Positions 42,749-51,650 are shown, counted from the stretch's first letter. The stretch: 53,133 bases of DNA from an uncultured Clostridia bacterium (GCA_944388075.1 CALXHI010000004.1:1-53133), one strand, 5' to 3'. A program made the numbers and translations. Notes: a model not told the origin generated them from the sequence alone.

Positions 42749-43453
42749 ATGGCAACCATACAAGAAACAAAGGATCTGCTCTGTGATATCTGCCATAAAA
42801 TGTGGCAGCTCGGCTGGGTCGCTGCCAATGACGGCAATGTGTCCGTGCTGCTCGATGACGGCACGATTCTCGCCACCCCAACCGGTATCAGCAAGTCCTT
42901 CATCACCCCCGATTCCCTCGTTCGTATCGACAAGGACGGCAATATCCTCGAGGCAAAGGAGGGCTTCCGTCCCTCGTCCGAAATCAAAATGCACCTATGC
43001 TGCTATCGAGAGCGAGACGATGTTCGTGCCGTGCTCCACGCCCACCCACCCACCGCAACCGGCTATGCCGTTGCCAATATCGCCATCGATAACTACTGCA
43101 TGATTGAATCGGTCATTGCGATCGGCTCGGTGCCGGTAACACCCTACGGCACGCCCTCGACCGAAGAAGTGCCCGATGCAATTACCCCCTATCTACAAAA
43201 GCATGATGTCATGCTCTTGCAAAATCACGGCGCACTCGCTGTCGGTGCGGATTTGCTGACCGCCTATTACCGTATGGAAACCCTTGAGCTTTACGCAAAA
43301 ATTACCCTCACGGCCCATCTGCTCGGCGGTGCACAGGAAATCCCTCGTCCCCAGATTGACCGTCTCTGCTCGATGCGAAAGCAGTACAAAGTCACCGGTA
43401 AGCATCCCGGCTATCAAAAATATAACGGTGGCAAGCCCGTTGACAAGTCCTGA
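42749..43453 (+). CDS. fucA: L-fuculose-1-phosphate aldolase (class II aldolase)
   Basis: 234 residues from the ATG at 42749 (TTGGAGATT upstream). It has the class II aldolase/adducin fold: NDGNVSVLL, TGISKSFI, a phosphate-binding SSEIKMH, zinc ligands in LHAHPPTATGYA and LLQNHGALAVG, and a late Tyr/His region. It splits fuculose-1-P into DHAP and lactaldehyde. First gene of the operon with mutarotase, kinase and isomerase, which supports the fucose role over the related rhamnulose or ribulose enzymes. Confidence 0.9.
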   Translation: MATIQETKDLLCDICHKMWQLGWVAANDGNVSVLLDDGTILATPTGISKSFITPDSLVRIDKDGNILEAKEGFRPSSEIKMHLCCYRERDDVRAVLHAHPPTATGYAVANIAIDNYCMIESVIAIGSVPVTPYGTPSTEEVPDAITPYLQKHDVMLLQNHGALAVGADLLTAYYRMETLELYAKITLTAHLLGGAQEIPRPQIDRLCSMRKQYKVTGKHPGYQKYNGGKPVDKS

Positions 43454-43465
43454 CGGAGGTCTGCC

Positions 43466-43903
43466 ATGCTGAAAGGAATTCCTTCGATCCTCTCGCCGGA
43501 TCTGCTCAAACTCCTCATGGAGATGGGACATGGCGATGAGATCGTCATTGCCGACGGCAATTTTCCCTCCGCCTCCATGGCACAGCGGCTCGTGCGCTTG
43601 GACGGGCATTCTGCTGATGCTGTGCTGCAAGCGATTCTCAAGCTGATGCCCCTCGATACCTATGTTGACGAGCCGGTGCAGCTGATGGCGGTCACATCCG
43701 GCGACCCGGTTGTGCCGACCATCTGGGATACCTATCGCACAATGATTGCAAAGGAAAATCCCAATGCCAAAATCGGCTGCCTCGAACGATTTGCCTTTTA
43801 TGAACGTGCCAAACACGCCTATGCAGTCATCGCAACCGGCGAAACCGCACTCTATGCCAATATCCTGCTGAAAAAGGGTGTTGTGGTCGAAAGGAAGGAG
43901 TGA
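43466..43903 (+). CDS. fucU: L-fucose mutarotase (RbsD/FucU family)
   Basis: 145 residues, the FucU length. Key motifs: MLKGIPSILSPDLLKLLMEMGHGDEI at the start (catalytic His in GHGDE), IADGNFPSAS, and FYERAKHAYAVIATGE near the end. It interconverts alpha and beta anomers so that the isomerase gets its substrate. GACGGAGGT lies 6-9 bases upstream and the gene begins 12 bases after fucA. Cytoplasmic decamer in relatives. Confidence 0.93.
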   Translation: MLKGIPSILSPDLLKLLMEMGHGDEIVIADGNFPSASMAQRLVRLDGHSADAVLQAILKLMPLDTYVDEPVQLMAVTSGDPVVPTIWDTYRTMIAKENPNAKIGCLERFAFYERAKHAYAVIATGETALYANILLKKGVVVERKE

Positions 43904-43907
43904 TTTC

Positions 43908-45371
43908 ATGCCAAATCGTGCATTGGCATTCGATTTGGGCGGTTCGTCCGGCCGTGCAGTTATTGGTACGATCGCTGATGGTATCCTCCAAACGCAGGAA
44001 CTGCACCGTTTCGACAATACCCCCGTCACGTTCCTGCACAGGCCCTATTGGGATGTGCTGCGGCTGTTTCACGAAATCCAAACCGGTCTTGCAGCTGCCG
44101 ATGCACAGGGCAGCTGCGATACGATCGGCATTGATACCTGGGGTGTCGACTACGGTTTGCTCGATGACAGCGGTCTGCTGCTCCAGAATCCGGCACAGTA
44201 TCGAGATACCCGTATGCAAGGGCTGGTGGCAAAATGGTCGGATACCCTCCAAGACAGCTACCGCATCTCCGGCATTCAACCGCTCGAGATCAACACGCTC
44301 TATCAGCTGCTTGCCGATTGGGAAACCCGTCCTGCCCTCATGCAGGTAGCGCAAACCTTGCTGATGATGCCGGATTTGCTCGGCTATTTCCTCACCGGCA
44401 AACGCTATGCCGAACGATCCATCGCATCGACCACACAGCTTCTCGACTGCCATACCGGTAATTGGAGTGATGCCATTCTCGCAGCGGCAAAGCTGCCGAT
44501 TCGAGATATGCTGCCTGACGTCATCCCCTCGGGCACCGTGGTCGCTCCGGTGCTTGCCGATGCGATGCCGATTCCGCTCTCGCATATGCCCGATGTGGTC
44601 GCCGTCTGCGGACATGATACGCAATGCGCCATGGCAGCTGTCCCGACTGCACAATCCGACTTTATCTTCCTCTCCTGCGGAACATGGGCGTTGTTCGGCA
44701 CTGAGCTTCCCAAGCCCATCGTGACCCCACAGGCAGAAAAATACGGCTTGAGCAATGAACTCGGCTATGGCGGACGGGTAAGCTTCCTCAAGAATTTGAC
44801 CGGACTTTGGCTCATTCAGGAAACCCGTCGTTGGCTCAATGCCCATGGCAACAGCTATTCCTATGCCGACCTCGAACTGCTTGCACTCCAATCCCCTGCC
44901 TTCCGCAGCTTTATTGATGTGAAAGATGCCGCATTCGTGCCTGCCGGCAATATGCCCGAACGGATTTGTGCAGCCTGTCGTGCGACCGGACAGCCAATCC
45001 CCGAATCGGTCGGCGCACAGATGCGCTGTATCTACGAAAGCCTTGCGCTCAGCTTTTCACGAGTGCTCGACGAAATTACACAGTGTACCGGAAAAACCTA
45101 CATACAAATCCATATGCTCGGCGGCGGTGTCAAAGACCGTCTGCTCTGTCAGATGACCGCCGATGCCTGCGGCATTCCGGTTGTAGCAGGGCCGATTGAG
45201 GCAACTGTCTACGGCAATCTCGTCATTCAGTTCCTCGCAACCCGCACGCTCTCTACCCTAGAGGAGGCTCACAATCTGATCGCGCATTCGGTTTCGCCCA
45301 AAGTTTATCAGCCGCAGTCGGACTGGACAGCGGCAAAGCAAGCATATTCCAAACAATTTCCAACCCAATAA
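43908..45371 (+). CDS. FGGY-family sugar kinase, rhamnulokinase-like (probable fuculokinase)
   Basis: 487 residues from the ATG at 43908 (AAAGGAAGGAG upstream), 4 bases after fucU. The N-terminal lobe starts LAFDLGGSSGRAVIG and has IGIDTWGVDYGLLD and the sugar-binding YRDTRM. The ATP-side lobe has VAVCGHDTQCAMAAVP, FLSCGTWALFG, the late HMLGGGVKDRLLCQMTAD and EATVYGN. Overall it looks like RhaB rather than FucK. With fucA, fucU and fucI around it, it should phosphorylate fuculose at C1, although activity on rhamnulose is possible. Confidence 0.88.
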   Translation: MPNRALAFDLGGSSGRAVIGTIADGILQTQELHRFDNTPVTFLHRPYWDVLRLFHEIQTGLAAADAQGSCDTIGIDTWGVDYGLLDDSGLLLQNPAQYRDTRMQGLVAKWSDTLQDSYRISGIQPLEINTLYQLLADWETRPALMQVAQTLLMMPDLLGYFLTGKRYAERSIASTTQLLDCHTGNWSDAILAAAKLPIRDMLPDVIPSGTVVAPVLADAMPIPLSHMPDVVAVCGHDTQCAMAAVPTAQSDFIFLSCGTWALFGTELPKPIVTPQAEKYGLSNELGYGGRVSFLKNLTGLWLIQETRRWLNAHGNSYSYADLELLALQSPAFRSFIDVKDAAFVPAGNMPERICAACRATGQPIPESVGAQMRCIYESLALSFSRVLDEITQCTGKTYIQIHMLGGGVKDRLLCQMTADACGIPVVAGPIEATVYGNLVIQFLATRTLSTLEEAHNLIAHSVSPKVYQPQSDWTAAKQAYSKQFPTQ

Positions 45372-45389
45372 CAGAAAGGATGTTTGACT

Positions 45390-47150
45390 ATGATCTATCC
45401 GAAAATCGGTATTCGCCCCATCATTGATGGGCGGCAATTCGGCATTCGTGAATCCATCGAGGACCAGTGTATGCAGCTCGCCCATGCCGCAAAAGCTCTG
45501 CTCGAACAGGAATTGCGCTATCCCGACGGCACACCCGTGCAATGCGTGATGGCTCCCTCGACCATCGGCGGCTGCGCTGAGGCTGCCATGGCAACCGAAT
45601 ATTTCTCAACACAGAATGTCGTGGCAACACTCTCCGTAACCCCCTGCTGGTGCTACGGCAGCGAAACCATGGACATTGACCCGTCGACCATTAAGGCCAT
45701 CTGGGGCTTTAACGGCACGGAACGTCCCGGTGCGGTCTACCTCGCCGCTGCAATGGCGTCCCATGCACAGCGCGGTCTGCCGGCCTTCGCCATCTACGGC
45801 AGAGATGTGCAGGATGCCGATGATACCACCATCCCCGAGGATGTCAAGGAAAAGCTGCTGCGGTTCGGCCGCTGTGCGGTTGCGGTCGGCATGATGCGTT
45901 CTCGCTCCTACCTCAACATCGGCGGTGTATCCATGGGCATCGGCGGTTCGTACTGCAACTCCGATTTCTTCCAGAATTACCTCGGCATTCGTGCCGAATG
46001 GGTCGACATGACCGAAATTCTGCGCCGCATCGAACTGGAAATCTATGACCATGCCGAATACGAAAAGCTGCTCGTCTGGATGCAGGAAAAGTGTCCCGAA
46101 GGCATGGACCTCAACGAGAAGCCCCATACACCCGAACAAAAACAGGCAGATTGGGCATTCTGTGCCAAGATGACACTGATCATTCGGGACTTGATGCTCG
46201 GCAACCCCGTCCTCAAGGAGATGAACTGGCTCGAGGAATCCCGTGGTCACAACGCCATTCTGGCAGGCTTCCAGGGTCAGCGGCAGTGGACGGACTGGCG
46301 GCCCAATGGCGACTTTGCTGAAGCCATCCTCAACTCGACCTTTGACTGGAACGGCAAAAAGGAACCGATTCTCCTTGCTACCGAAAACGATGGTCTGAAC
46401 GGCGTTTCGATGCTCTTTGCACATCTCTTGACCGGCAGAGCGGCCATATTCGCCGATGTGCGTACTTACTGGAGTCCCGATGCGGTCAAACGAGTGACCG
46501 GCATTGCTCCGACCGGTATTGCCGCAAACGGCTTCATTCACCTGATCAATTCCGGCGCAGCAGCACTCGATGCAACCGGCTGTGCGAAAGACGAGAACGG
46601 CAATGCCCTGATGAAGCAGTGGTGGGATGTGACCGATGCGGATATCGCTGCCATGCTGGCGGCAACCGACTGGTGTCCGGCAAACCTCGGCTATTTCCGC
46701 GGCGGCGGCTACTCCTCGCATTTCCGTACGCAAGCCGAAATGCCCGTGACGATGATCCGCCTGAATATCCTCAACGGATCGCAGCCGGTTCTCCAATTCG
46801 CAGAGGGTTGGACCGCCGTTCTGCCCGATGAAATCCACGAGAAGCTCGACTGCCGTACCGACCCGACATGGCCGACCACATGGTTTGTCCCCCGCACCTT
46901 CGGCGACGGCGCATTCCGGGACGTATACTCCGTAATGGCGAACTGGGGCGCAAATCACGGCGCATTCGTCTACGGTCATATCGGCAAAGACCTCATTACC
47001 CTTGCCTCGATGCTCCGCATTCCGGTTTCCATGCACAATCTCGAGGACTTCGACCTCTACCGTCCGCATGCGTGGTCGGCGTTCGGCACTCGTGATTTGG
47101 AGGGCGCAGATTACCGTGCCTGTGCAGCCTATGGTCCGCTTTACGGCTGA
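45390..47150 (+). CDS. fucI: L-fucose isomerase
   Basis: 586 residues from the ATG at 45390 (AGAAAGGA upstream), 18 bases after the kinase. It shows the FucI text [20 protein letters not shown], the manganese-binding segments around [15 protein letters not shown] and [18 protein letters not shown], and the C-terminal [19 protein letters not shown]. It turns L-fucose into L-fuculose as the first step of the pathway. Last gene of the operon. No fucose permease, fucosidase or propanediol-compartment gene is nearby. Confidence 0.96.
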   Translation: MIYPKIGIRPIIDGRQFGIRESIEDQCMQLAHAAKALLEQELRYPDGTPVQCVMAPSTIGGCAEAAMATEYFSTQNVVATLSVTPCWCYGSETMDIDPSTIKAIWGFNGTERPGAVYLAAAMASHAQRGLPAFAIYGRDVQDADDTTIPEDVKEKLLRFGRCAVAVGMMRSRSYLNIGGVSMGIGGSYCNSDFFQNYLGIRAEWVDMTEILRRIELEIYDHAEYEKLLVWMQEKCPEGMDLNEKPHTPEQKQADWAFCAKMTLIIRDLMLGNPVLKEMNWLEESRGHNAILAGFQGQRQWTDWRPNGDFAEAILNSTFDWNGKKEPILLATENDGLNGVSMLFAHLLTGRAAIFADVRTYWSPDAVKRVTGIAPTGIAANGFIHLINSGAAALDATGCAKDENGNALMKQWWDVTDADIAAMLAATDWCPANLGYFRGGGYSSHFRTQAEMPVTMIRLNILNGSQPVLQFAEGWTAVLPDEIHEKLDCRTDPTWPTTWFVPRTFGDGAFRDVYSVMANWGANHGAFVYGHIGKDLITLASMLRIPVSMHNLEDFDLYRPHAWSAFGTRDLEGADYRACAAYGPLYG

Positions 47151-47156
47151 TCGGAC

Positions 47157-47185
47157 TTGCATCTTGTGCGCTCCTATGGTATAAT
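47157..47185 (+). promoter_or_regulatory. Promoter-like sequence just after fucI
   Basis: TTGCAT (47157-47162) and TATAAT (47180-47185) are separated by 17 bases on the plus strand. Nothing coding follows on that strand; a hairpin starts 10 bases downstream. It may be fortuitous or drive a short RNA. Confidence 0.4.
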
Positions 47186-47194
47186 AGCAGAAAG

Positions 47195-47227
47195 GCAGAC
47201 AAGGAGTTTTGTGTGCTCCTTGTCTGC
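47195..47227 (-). terminator. Strong hairpin terminator between convergent transcripts
   Basis: GCAGACAAGGAG (47195-47206) and CTCCTTGTCTGC (47216-47227) form a perfect 12-bp stem with a 9-base loop. On the minus strand it is followed by CTTTCTGCTATT, so it mainly ends the 41-residue gene; it may also stop fucI readthrough. Confidence 0.7.
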
Positions 47228-47232
47228 ACTTG

Positions 47233-47358
47233 TTATTGCATCCGCATCGGTTTCTCGGAGGGTTTCCAAATTCGTACCTGCTCCGACTGTGGACAGAGAT
47301 CCGTTGTGCGCAGTGACTGCGGCGTGTAGATCTTCATATCCGTTTCCATTCGCTCCAT
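47233..47358 (-). CDS. 41-residue protein of unknown function
   Basis: Starts ATG at 47358 with GGTGGGGAT upstream and reads MERMETDMKIYTPQSLRTTD, ending EKPMRMQ at 47233. It begins 12 bases after the helical-bundle gene and runs to just before a strong terminator, so it sits in the right place for a real small gene. It is hydrophilic, has one Cys and no membrane helix. I do not recognise it. Confidence 0.5.
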   Translation of the reverse strand: MERMETDMKIYTPQSLRTTDLCPQSEQVRIWKPSEKPMRMQ

Positions 47359-47370
47359 ACCATCCCCACC

Positions 47371-47808
47371 TTACAAAAATGTTTTCAGACTCTCCATATA
47401 GGCATTCTCACGCTTCAAAATTTGTTCGCCGTAATCCATCGCCTGTTTCGACAAACCCTTTTCTGCATGCAAGGTCTGCAATAGCGTGATGACGCCCATA
47501 TTCGTACCCTCGAGCATGATTTTTGCCAAATTGGAATCGCTCTGATCGAGCATCGTATCTTTCCAAATGCCCATATCACAGCATGCCTTTGCCATCGCCG
47601 TATGCGCTGTCGGCTCGATGCCGCTCTGCGCCAGCACCGCCTTGACCTCTCGCTGCTGCTGTTGATATGCCGCCTGCTGCTTCTCCAGCAGAGAGCGGAA
47701 TTTCGGATGCTTTGCCCGTTCGATGACCGTTCCGATTGCATGTGCCCCGACAGTCGCATTCTTATAGTAGCCGTTCCACACGGCCTGCTCCGCTTGGTTT
47801 CGCTGCAT
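47371..47808 (-). CDS. Helical-bundle protein, DUF2383/ferritin-like in pattern
   Basis: 145 residues from the ATG at 47808 (GAGGAG about 9 bases upstream). Nearly all predicted helix: four long amphipathic stretches (AVWNGYYKNATVGAHAIGTV; FRSLLEKQQAAYQQQQREVK; TMLDQSDSNLAKIMLEGTNMG; GLSKQAMDYGEQILKREN). This plan is like DUF2383-type or ferritin-like stress proteins, but clear metal-binding Glu/His sets are not evident. A 41-residue gene follows on the same strand. Confidence 0.6.
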   Translation of the reverse strand: MQRNQAEQAVWNGYYKNATVGAHAIGTVIERAKHPKFRSLLEKQQAAYQQQQREVKAVLAQSGIEPTAHTAMAKACCDMGIWKDTMLDQSDSNLAKIMLEGTNMGVITLLQTLHAEKGLSKQAMDYGEQILKRENAYMESLKTFL

Positions 47809-47888
47809 GGTGTTACCGCTCCTCTCATGCGTCATTTGCCCTGCATGAGATAGTATATCCGCTCGGATTCGATTTACACGGAGGAACT

Positions 47889-48419
47889 ATGAAACAATTT
47901 TGCAAACACTATTTCCATTGCCTGCTTTGGCTGCTGCTCTCCGAAATTCTCGGACTGGTGCTGGCATTCTCCTTTGCCATCATCAATACCAAATGGTCGC
48001 CGTATGTGTCGCTCGTTTGCGGCATACTGACCCATGTGCTTCTGATGGGCAGTGCCGCACAAACTCTCGCCAAACGAGATGCCGCACAATATCGGATCAA
48101 TGGCAAACGCCGTCCTGCCGGGATGCCGCCGCTGCTCGGCTTGGCAACGGCACTGCCCTTCTGGCTGCTCTATTTGCTGCTCCAAATGCAGGCAGACAGC
48201 AGTCTCATGCTCAATGTATTTTTGCTGCTCAATGCGCCCTATCTGCAAATTCATCGGCTGCTGCTCGATGGCGTTGAGCCATTTTCTGCTGTCAATTCCA
48301 CACGACAGCTTCTCATGGCACTGCCGCCGATTCTGACGGCATTGTCGGTCTGGATCGGTTACGAATTGCACTATATTCCCGCCGTTGCCGAACAGGACGC
48401 AAAACAGCCCAATCCCTAA
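47889..48419 (+). CDS. Four-span membrane protein of unknown function
   Basis: 176 residues; CGGAGGAACT lies immediately before the ATG. Four membrane helices are visible (LLWLLLSEILGLVLAFSFAI; YVSLVCGILTHVLLMG; LGLATALPFWLLYLLLQM; LLMALPPILTALSVWIGY). No family recognised. It is followed by the PdaA-like gene 84 bases later and may share its transcript. Confidence 0.7.
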   Translation: MKQFCKHYFHCLLWLLLSEILGLVLAFSFAIINTKWSPYVSLVCGILTHVLLMGSAAQTLAKRDAAQYRINGKRRPAGMPPLLGLATALPFWLLYLLLQMQADSSLMLNVFLLLNAPYLQIHRLLLDGVEPFSAVNSTRQLLMALPPILTALSVWIGYELHYIPAVAEQDAKQPNP

Positions 48420-48503
48420 AACTCCCTTGCAAGCTCGGCGGCATTCGGCATATCCTTACCTTGCGGGGTCACACCCGTAATCTCGATGGAAAGGAGTCTG
48501 CCT

Positions 48504-49235
48504 ATGAAACGCTATGGTGCGATGCTGCTGGGCTGTGCGATTGCGGTTGCAATGCTGATGCAGGGGCTGCAAGCCTTTGCGGTCGGCTACGGACAGGGCA
48601 AATGCTGTGATGCACAAAACCGTCCGGTCGATGCCGTCAGCTTCCAGTCGGAGCATGCCGATGTCGGTGCATACGCCCTGACACCGGACGAGCACCGCAT
48701 TGTGCTGACCTTTGATCAAGGTTATGAGAACGGCTTTACCGATGATATTCTCGATGTGCTAAAGGAAAAGCAAGTTTCTGCCATATTTTTCCTCACCGGC
48801 GACTACGCACAGCGAGAATCGGAGCTTGTCAAGCGGATGCTCGCAGAAGGGCATTGTCTGGGCAATCACGGCATGAAACATGCTGCCGCCCCAACGCTTT
48901 CCGAGGAAGCACTGCAGCATGAGCTGATGGATTTGCATCAGTATGTGCAGGAGCATTACGATTATACGATGCAGTATTTCCGTCCGCCTTGCGGCGAATA
49001 TGACGAGCAAGTGCTGCAAACCGTGCAGGCACTCGGCTATCAGACCGTGTTCTGGAGCGTTGCCTATGTAGACTGGAATCCCGATGCACAGCCCGAACCC
49101 ACTGCCGCCCTCCAAACTTTGACCGATGCGGCGCATGGCGGTGCGATTTACCTTTTGCACTCGGTGTCCGAAACCAATGCTGCCATCCTCGGCGAATTGA
49201 TTGACGCACTGCGGGACAAGGGCTATACGCTCTAA
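48504..49235 (+). CDS. PdaA-like peptidoglycan N-acetylmuramic acid deacetylase
   Basis: 243 residues from the ATG at 48504 (GGAAAGGAG upstream). A signal peptide (about 1-27) is followed by the NodB domain. The first motif reads LTFDQGYENGFTDDIL, the GYENG form characteristic of PdaA proteins; the metal-binding His pair is in GNHGMKH, then FRPPCGEYD and a late LLHS. In spore formers PdaA makes muramic-delta-lactam of the cortex and is needed for germination. The signal peptide and GYENG support that assignment; sporulation in this organism is inferred. Confidence 0.85.
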   Translation: MKRYGAMLLGCAIAVAMLMQGLQAFAVGYGQGKCCDAQNRPVDAVSFQSEHADVGAYALTPDEHRIVLTFDQGYENGFTDDILDVLKEKQVSAIFFLTGDYAQRESELVKRMLAEGHCLGNHGMKHAAAPTLSEEALQHELMDLHQYVQEHYDYTMQYFRPPCGEYDEQVLQTVQALGYQTVFWSVAYVDWNPDAQPEPTAALQTLTDAAHGGAIYLLHSVSETNAAILGELIDALRDKGYTL

Positions 49236-49242
49236 TATGCCA

Positions 49243-49277
49243 AAACAGACCTCGTAGCGATACGGGGTCTGTTTTTT
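49243..49277 (+). terminator. Terminator after the PdaA-like gene
   Basis: AAACAGACCTCGTA (49243-49256) and TACGGGGTCTGTTT (49261-49274) form a 14-bp stem (one G-T pair) with a GCGA loop, ending in a T run. Confidence 0.85.
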
Positions 49278-49281
49278 GCTG

Positions 49282-50238
49282 TTATTTCAGCACACAGGTA
49301 ACGATAAATCCATTGCGATTGTCGCCGGATACCTGCGCCTCTACCTCGCTCGAAAACGGAATCTGCGTGAACGAATCCTCCGTGTTCTTCGGCACATAGT
49401 AGACCTCATAGGACTTCTCCCCGACCGTGATTGCCAAATGCTCGCCCTCAAAGCTGTAGTCATCGACCACATCGAGATATTCCTCTAAGCAAAGGTCATG
49501 CTCCGCCATGTATGCCGCATGCGGAAGACCGACATAGCGCAAATGCCATGGGGTTGCAGCCTGTCCGGTGATGTCCTCCTTACCCTCGGGATATCGTTGT
49601 ATGTAGCCGTATTCATGGCAGTGCTCCGGTAGCCACGCATAGCCGCCCTCTGCCTTCAACGGTGCATGACTCGAGGTCGCTGCGTCCAGTACGCCCAAAT
49701 CCAAAGTCAAGCCCGTGGCTCGTTCCGGTGCATCCAGTGCGTATGCGGGCGCACTCGGCGTATTGGTCGTGGCATAAATCATCACATTCTCAAGACCGGT
49801 CGCCGCAAAGAAATCGTTGAACATTGTCACAAGCGGCTGCGTGGTCAAACTGTTCACTTGCAGCGACCGTGACGGCAAACGGAAATGTGCATACTCGAAT
49901 TCCGAAAATGCCTTGCATTCCGGTGTATCAACCATCGGATATTCTCCATTGACCAGCACAAGCGGACCGTTATGGATTTCCGATGCCAGCATCGGTACAT
50001 ATTGCGTACCGGGAACGGTCGTGGTCGTGGTTGTCACCACAGCGTCATTCTCCGTTGATACACTTGTACCGGTACCGTCCGCCGAGGATGTCACCTTTGT
50101 TGGCTCGGAAAGCTCAAAGCTGCCGGTTCCGCCCTGACTGTTTCGATACAGCCGCACACAAAAATCTGCAGCAAAAATCAATATGATAATGCACACCAAT
50201 ACCAGTGCAATTCTTCCGTAATCCACTCTTCGGTTCAT
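49282..50238 (-). CDS. VanY/M15-like membrane protein lacking key active-site residues
   Basis: 318 residues. One N-terminal membrane helix (about 9-30) and a Ser/Thr-rich linker precede a D,D-carboxypeptidase fold (about 85-318). Active VanY enzymes have SxHxxGxAxD; here the text is PERATGLTLDLG, with Arg173 in the place of the zinc His, while Asp180 stays. They also have EPWHFRYVG; here it is ATPWHLRYVG, with Thr229 in the place of the catalytic Glu, while His232 stays. Surrounding text (YGYIQRYPEGKEDITG) is well kept. So it is probably a catalytically dead, wall-binding protein. Last gene of the cmk-plsC unit, 24 bases after plsC. Confidence 0.85.
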   Translation of the reverse strand: MNRRVDYGRIALVLVCIIILIFAADFCVRLYRNSQGGTGSFELSEPTKVTSSADGTGTSVSTENDAVVTTTTTTVPGTQYVPMLASEIHNGPLVLVNGEYPMVDTPECKAFSEFEYAHFRLPSRSLQVNSLTTQPLVTMFNDFFAATGLENVMIYATTNTPSAPAYALDAPERATGLTLDLGVLDAATSSHAPLKAEGGYAWLPEHCHEYGYIQRYPEGKEDITGQAATPWHLRYVGLPHAAYMAEHDLCLEEYLDVVDDYSFEGEHLAITVGEKSYEVYYVPKNTEDSFTQIPFSSEVEAQVSGDNRNGFIVTCVLK

Positions 50239-50262
50239 GGCGTCCGCCGATGCTCCTTCCTG

Positions 50263-50901
50263 TTAGGGTTGCTGTCCTGTCTGTTCCGCGGGCAGTGCAG
50301 CCGTGTTCTGTGCAAGCAGCTCCGCAACCGCCCCGCTCATCGCATTGCGAATGACTTTCAATTCCACCGGTGTCGGTGCATCCGGTTGCTCACAGTGTAC
50401 CGCAATCGGCTGCCCGTAACGAACCGTGATATGCGTGCGGAATCGTAGCTTTCCCGTATAGTAAATCGCAACCGGCACAAACGATACACCCGTTTGTGCC
50501 ACAAGCAACGCCGCACCGGTTCGGAAGCGTTTCAGCGTTCCGTCCTCCGAACGAGTGCCCTCCGGGAAGATCACTGCATTCTGCCCTGCTTTCAGCCGTG
50601 TTTTCAGCTCCTCGAGCGGCGTCATATCCCCTGCACCACGGTCAATCGCAATTGCACCCAAATACCGCAGAAATTTCCCGATCAAGCCGACCTCGAACAA
50701 CTCCTGCTTTGCCAGAAAGCAAAACTGCGTTTGCGTGTTCTGTATGCCAATCAGGATCGGATCCGCCATGCTCCGATGATTGCTGACGAACAAATAGCCG
50801 CCATCCGTCGGCAGCTCCTTGTTGCCAAACACATCAATGCGATAGTACAGCGGCATAATAACCTGCATCACACGCATCGCAAACCGATAAAACTTTTTCA
50901 T
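50263..50901 (-). CDS. plsC: 1-acyl-sn-glycerol-3-phosphate acyltransferase
   Basis: 212 residues from the ATG at 50901, overlapping the cmk stop (ATGA). It has the acyltransferase motifs HRSMADP (HX4D, catalytic His), GAIAIDRG, FPEGTRSEDG (motif III) and VPVAIYY (motif IV), plus an N-terminal amphipathic/membrane segment. It adds the second fatty acid to lysophosphatidate on the membrane. The cmk-plsC arrangement is common in Firmicutes. Confidence 0.92.
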   Translation of the reverse strand: MKKFYRFAMRVMQVIMPLYYRIDVFGNKELPTDGGYLFVSNHRSMADPILIGIQNTQTQFCFLAKQELFEVGLIGKFLRYLGAIAIDRGAGDMTPLEELKTRLKAGQNAVIFPEGTRSEDGTLKRFRTGAALLVAQTGVSFVPVAIYYTGKLRFRTHITVRYGQPIAVHCEQPDAPTPVELKVIRNAMSGAVAELLAQNTAALPAEQTGQQP

Positions 50902-51572
50902 ATTCCCAGCCTTTCCCGACAAAGCGCATACAATGCCTCGGACGATTGCTCGAATGAAAGCTCGGTGGTATCCACCAAAACCGCATCTTCCGCCTGCTTG
51001 AGTGGTGCAATTTCTCGGGTCATATCCTGATAATCTCGCTGCTTCACATCGGCAAGCACATCCGCATAGCTCGGTGCATCACCGGGCTGCTTCTCCTGCA
51101 ATTCCAGATAACGACGCTCTGCACGCTTTTCCGCCGACGCCGTCAGGAAAATTTTCAGGTCGGCATGCGGCAGCACAACCGTACCGATATCTCTGCCGTC
51201 CATGACCACCGACTGCGCTTTCGCAAGATTTTGCTGCAGCTCAAACAAAAACTCCCGTACCGCCGGAATCGCCGATACCTTCGATGCGCCCATCGAAACC
51301 TCCGGCGTGCGGATACGATCGGATACATCCTCGCCGTTTACGAATACATGCTGCGTACCGTCAATTACCTGCATCGTCACGGTCAAATCCTTCAGCAGTG
51401 CGGCAATCTCCTCTGCCGTTTCCGCCTGCTGCGTGATGGCATAATACGCAATCGCACGGTACAGCGCTCCTGTGTCCACATACAAAAAGCCCAATCGCTG
51501 TGCTAATTGCTTTGCAAGCGTGCTCTTGCCGGCACCCGCAGGTCCGTCAATCGCTATATTCCATGGTTTCAT
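50898..51572 (-). CDS. cmk: Cytidylate kinase
   Basis: 224 residues, usual length. The P-loop reads IAIDGPAGAGKSTLAKQLA, followed by the NMP-binding YVDTGALYRAIAYYA, VVMDGRDIGTVVLPHADLKIFLTA and the lid region RYLELQ. It phosphorylates CMP and dCMP. GGAGGCTGC precedes the ATG. It heads the cmk-plsC-VanY-like unit. Confidence 0.96.
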   Translation of the reverse strand: MKPWNIAIDGPAGAGKSTLAKQLAQRLGFLYVDTGALYRAIAYYAITQQAETAEEIAALLKDLTVTMQVIDGTQHVFVNGEDVSDRIRTPEVSMGASKVSAIPAVREFLFELQQNLAKAQSVVMDGRDIGTVVLPHADLKIFLTASAEKRAERRYLELQEKQPGDAPSYADVLADVKQRDYQDMTREIAPLKQAEDAVLVDTTELSFEQSSEALYALCRERLGI

Positions 51573-51621
51573 GCTTTGCAGCCTCCTTGTTCTCCATGTT
51601 CAAGCTTTGTGTTCCTATTAT

Positions 51622-51650
51622 AGTATACCACAATTCGACGAATTATGCAA
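51622..51650 (-). promoter_or_regulatory. Promoter for the cmk unit
   Basis: TTGCAT (51645-51650) and TATACT (51622-51627) are separated by 17 bases, about 50 bases upstream of the start codon. Confidence 0.7.

Noticed and set aside
45606..47162. Minus-strand frame of 518 residues antisense to fucose isomerase.
   Set aside because: Shadow of the FucI coding pattern; no motifs and no ribosome site.
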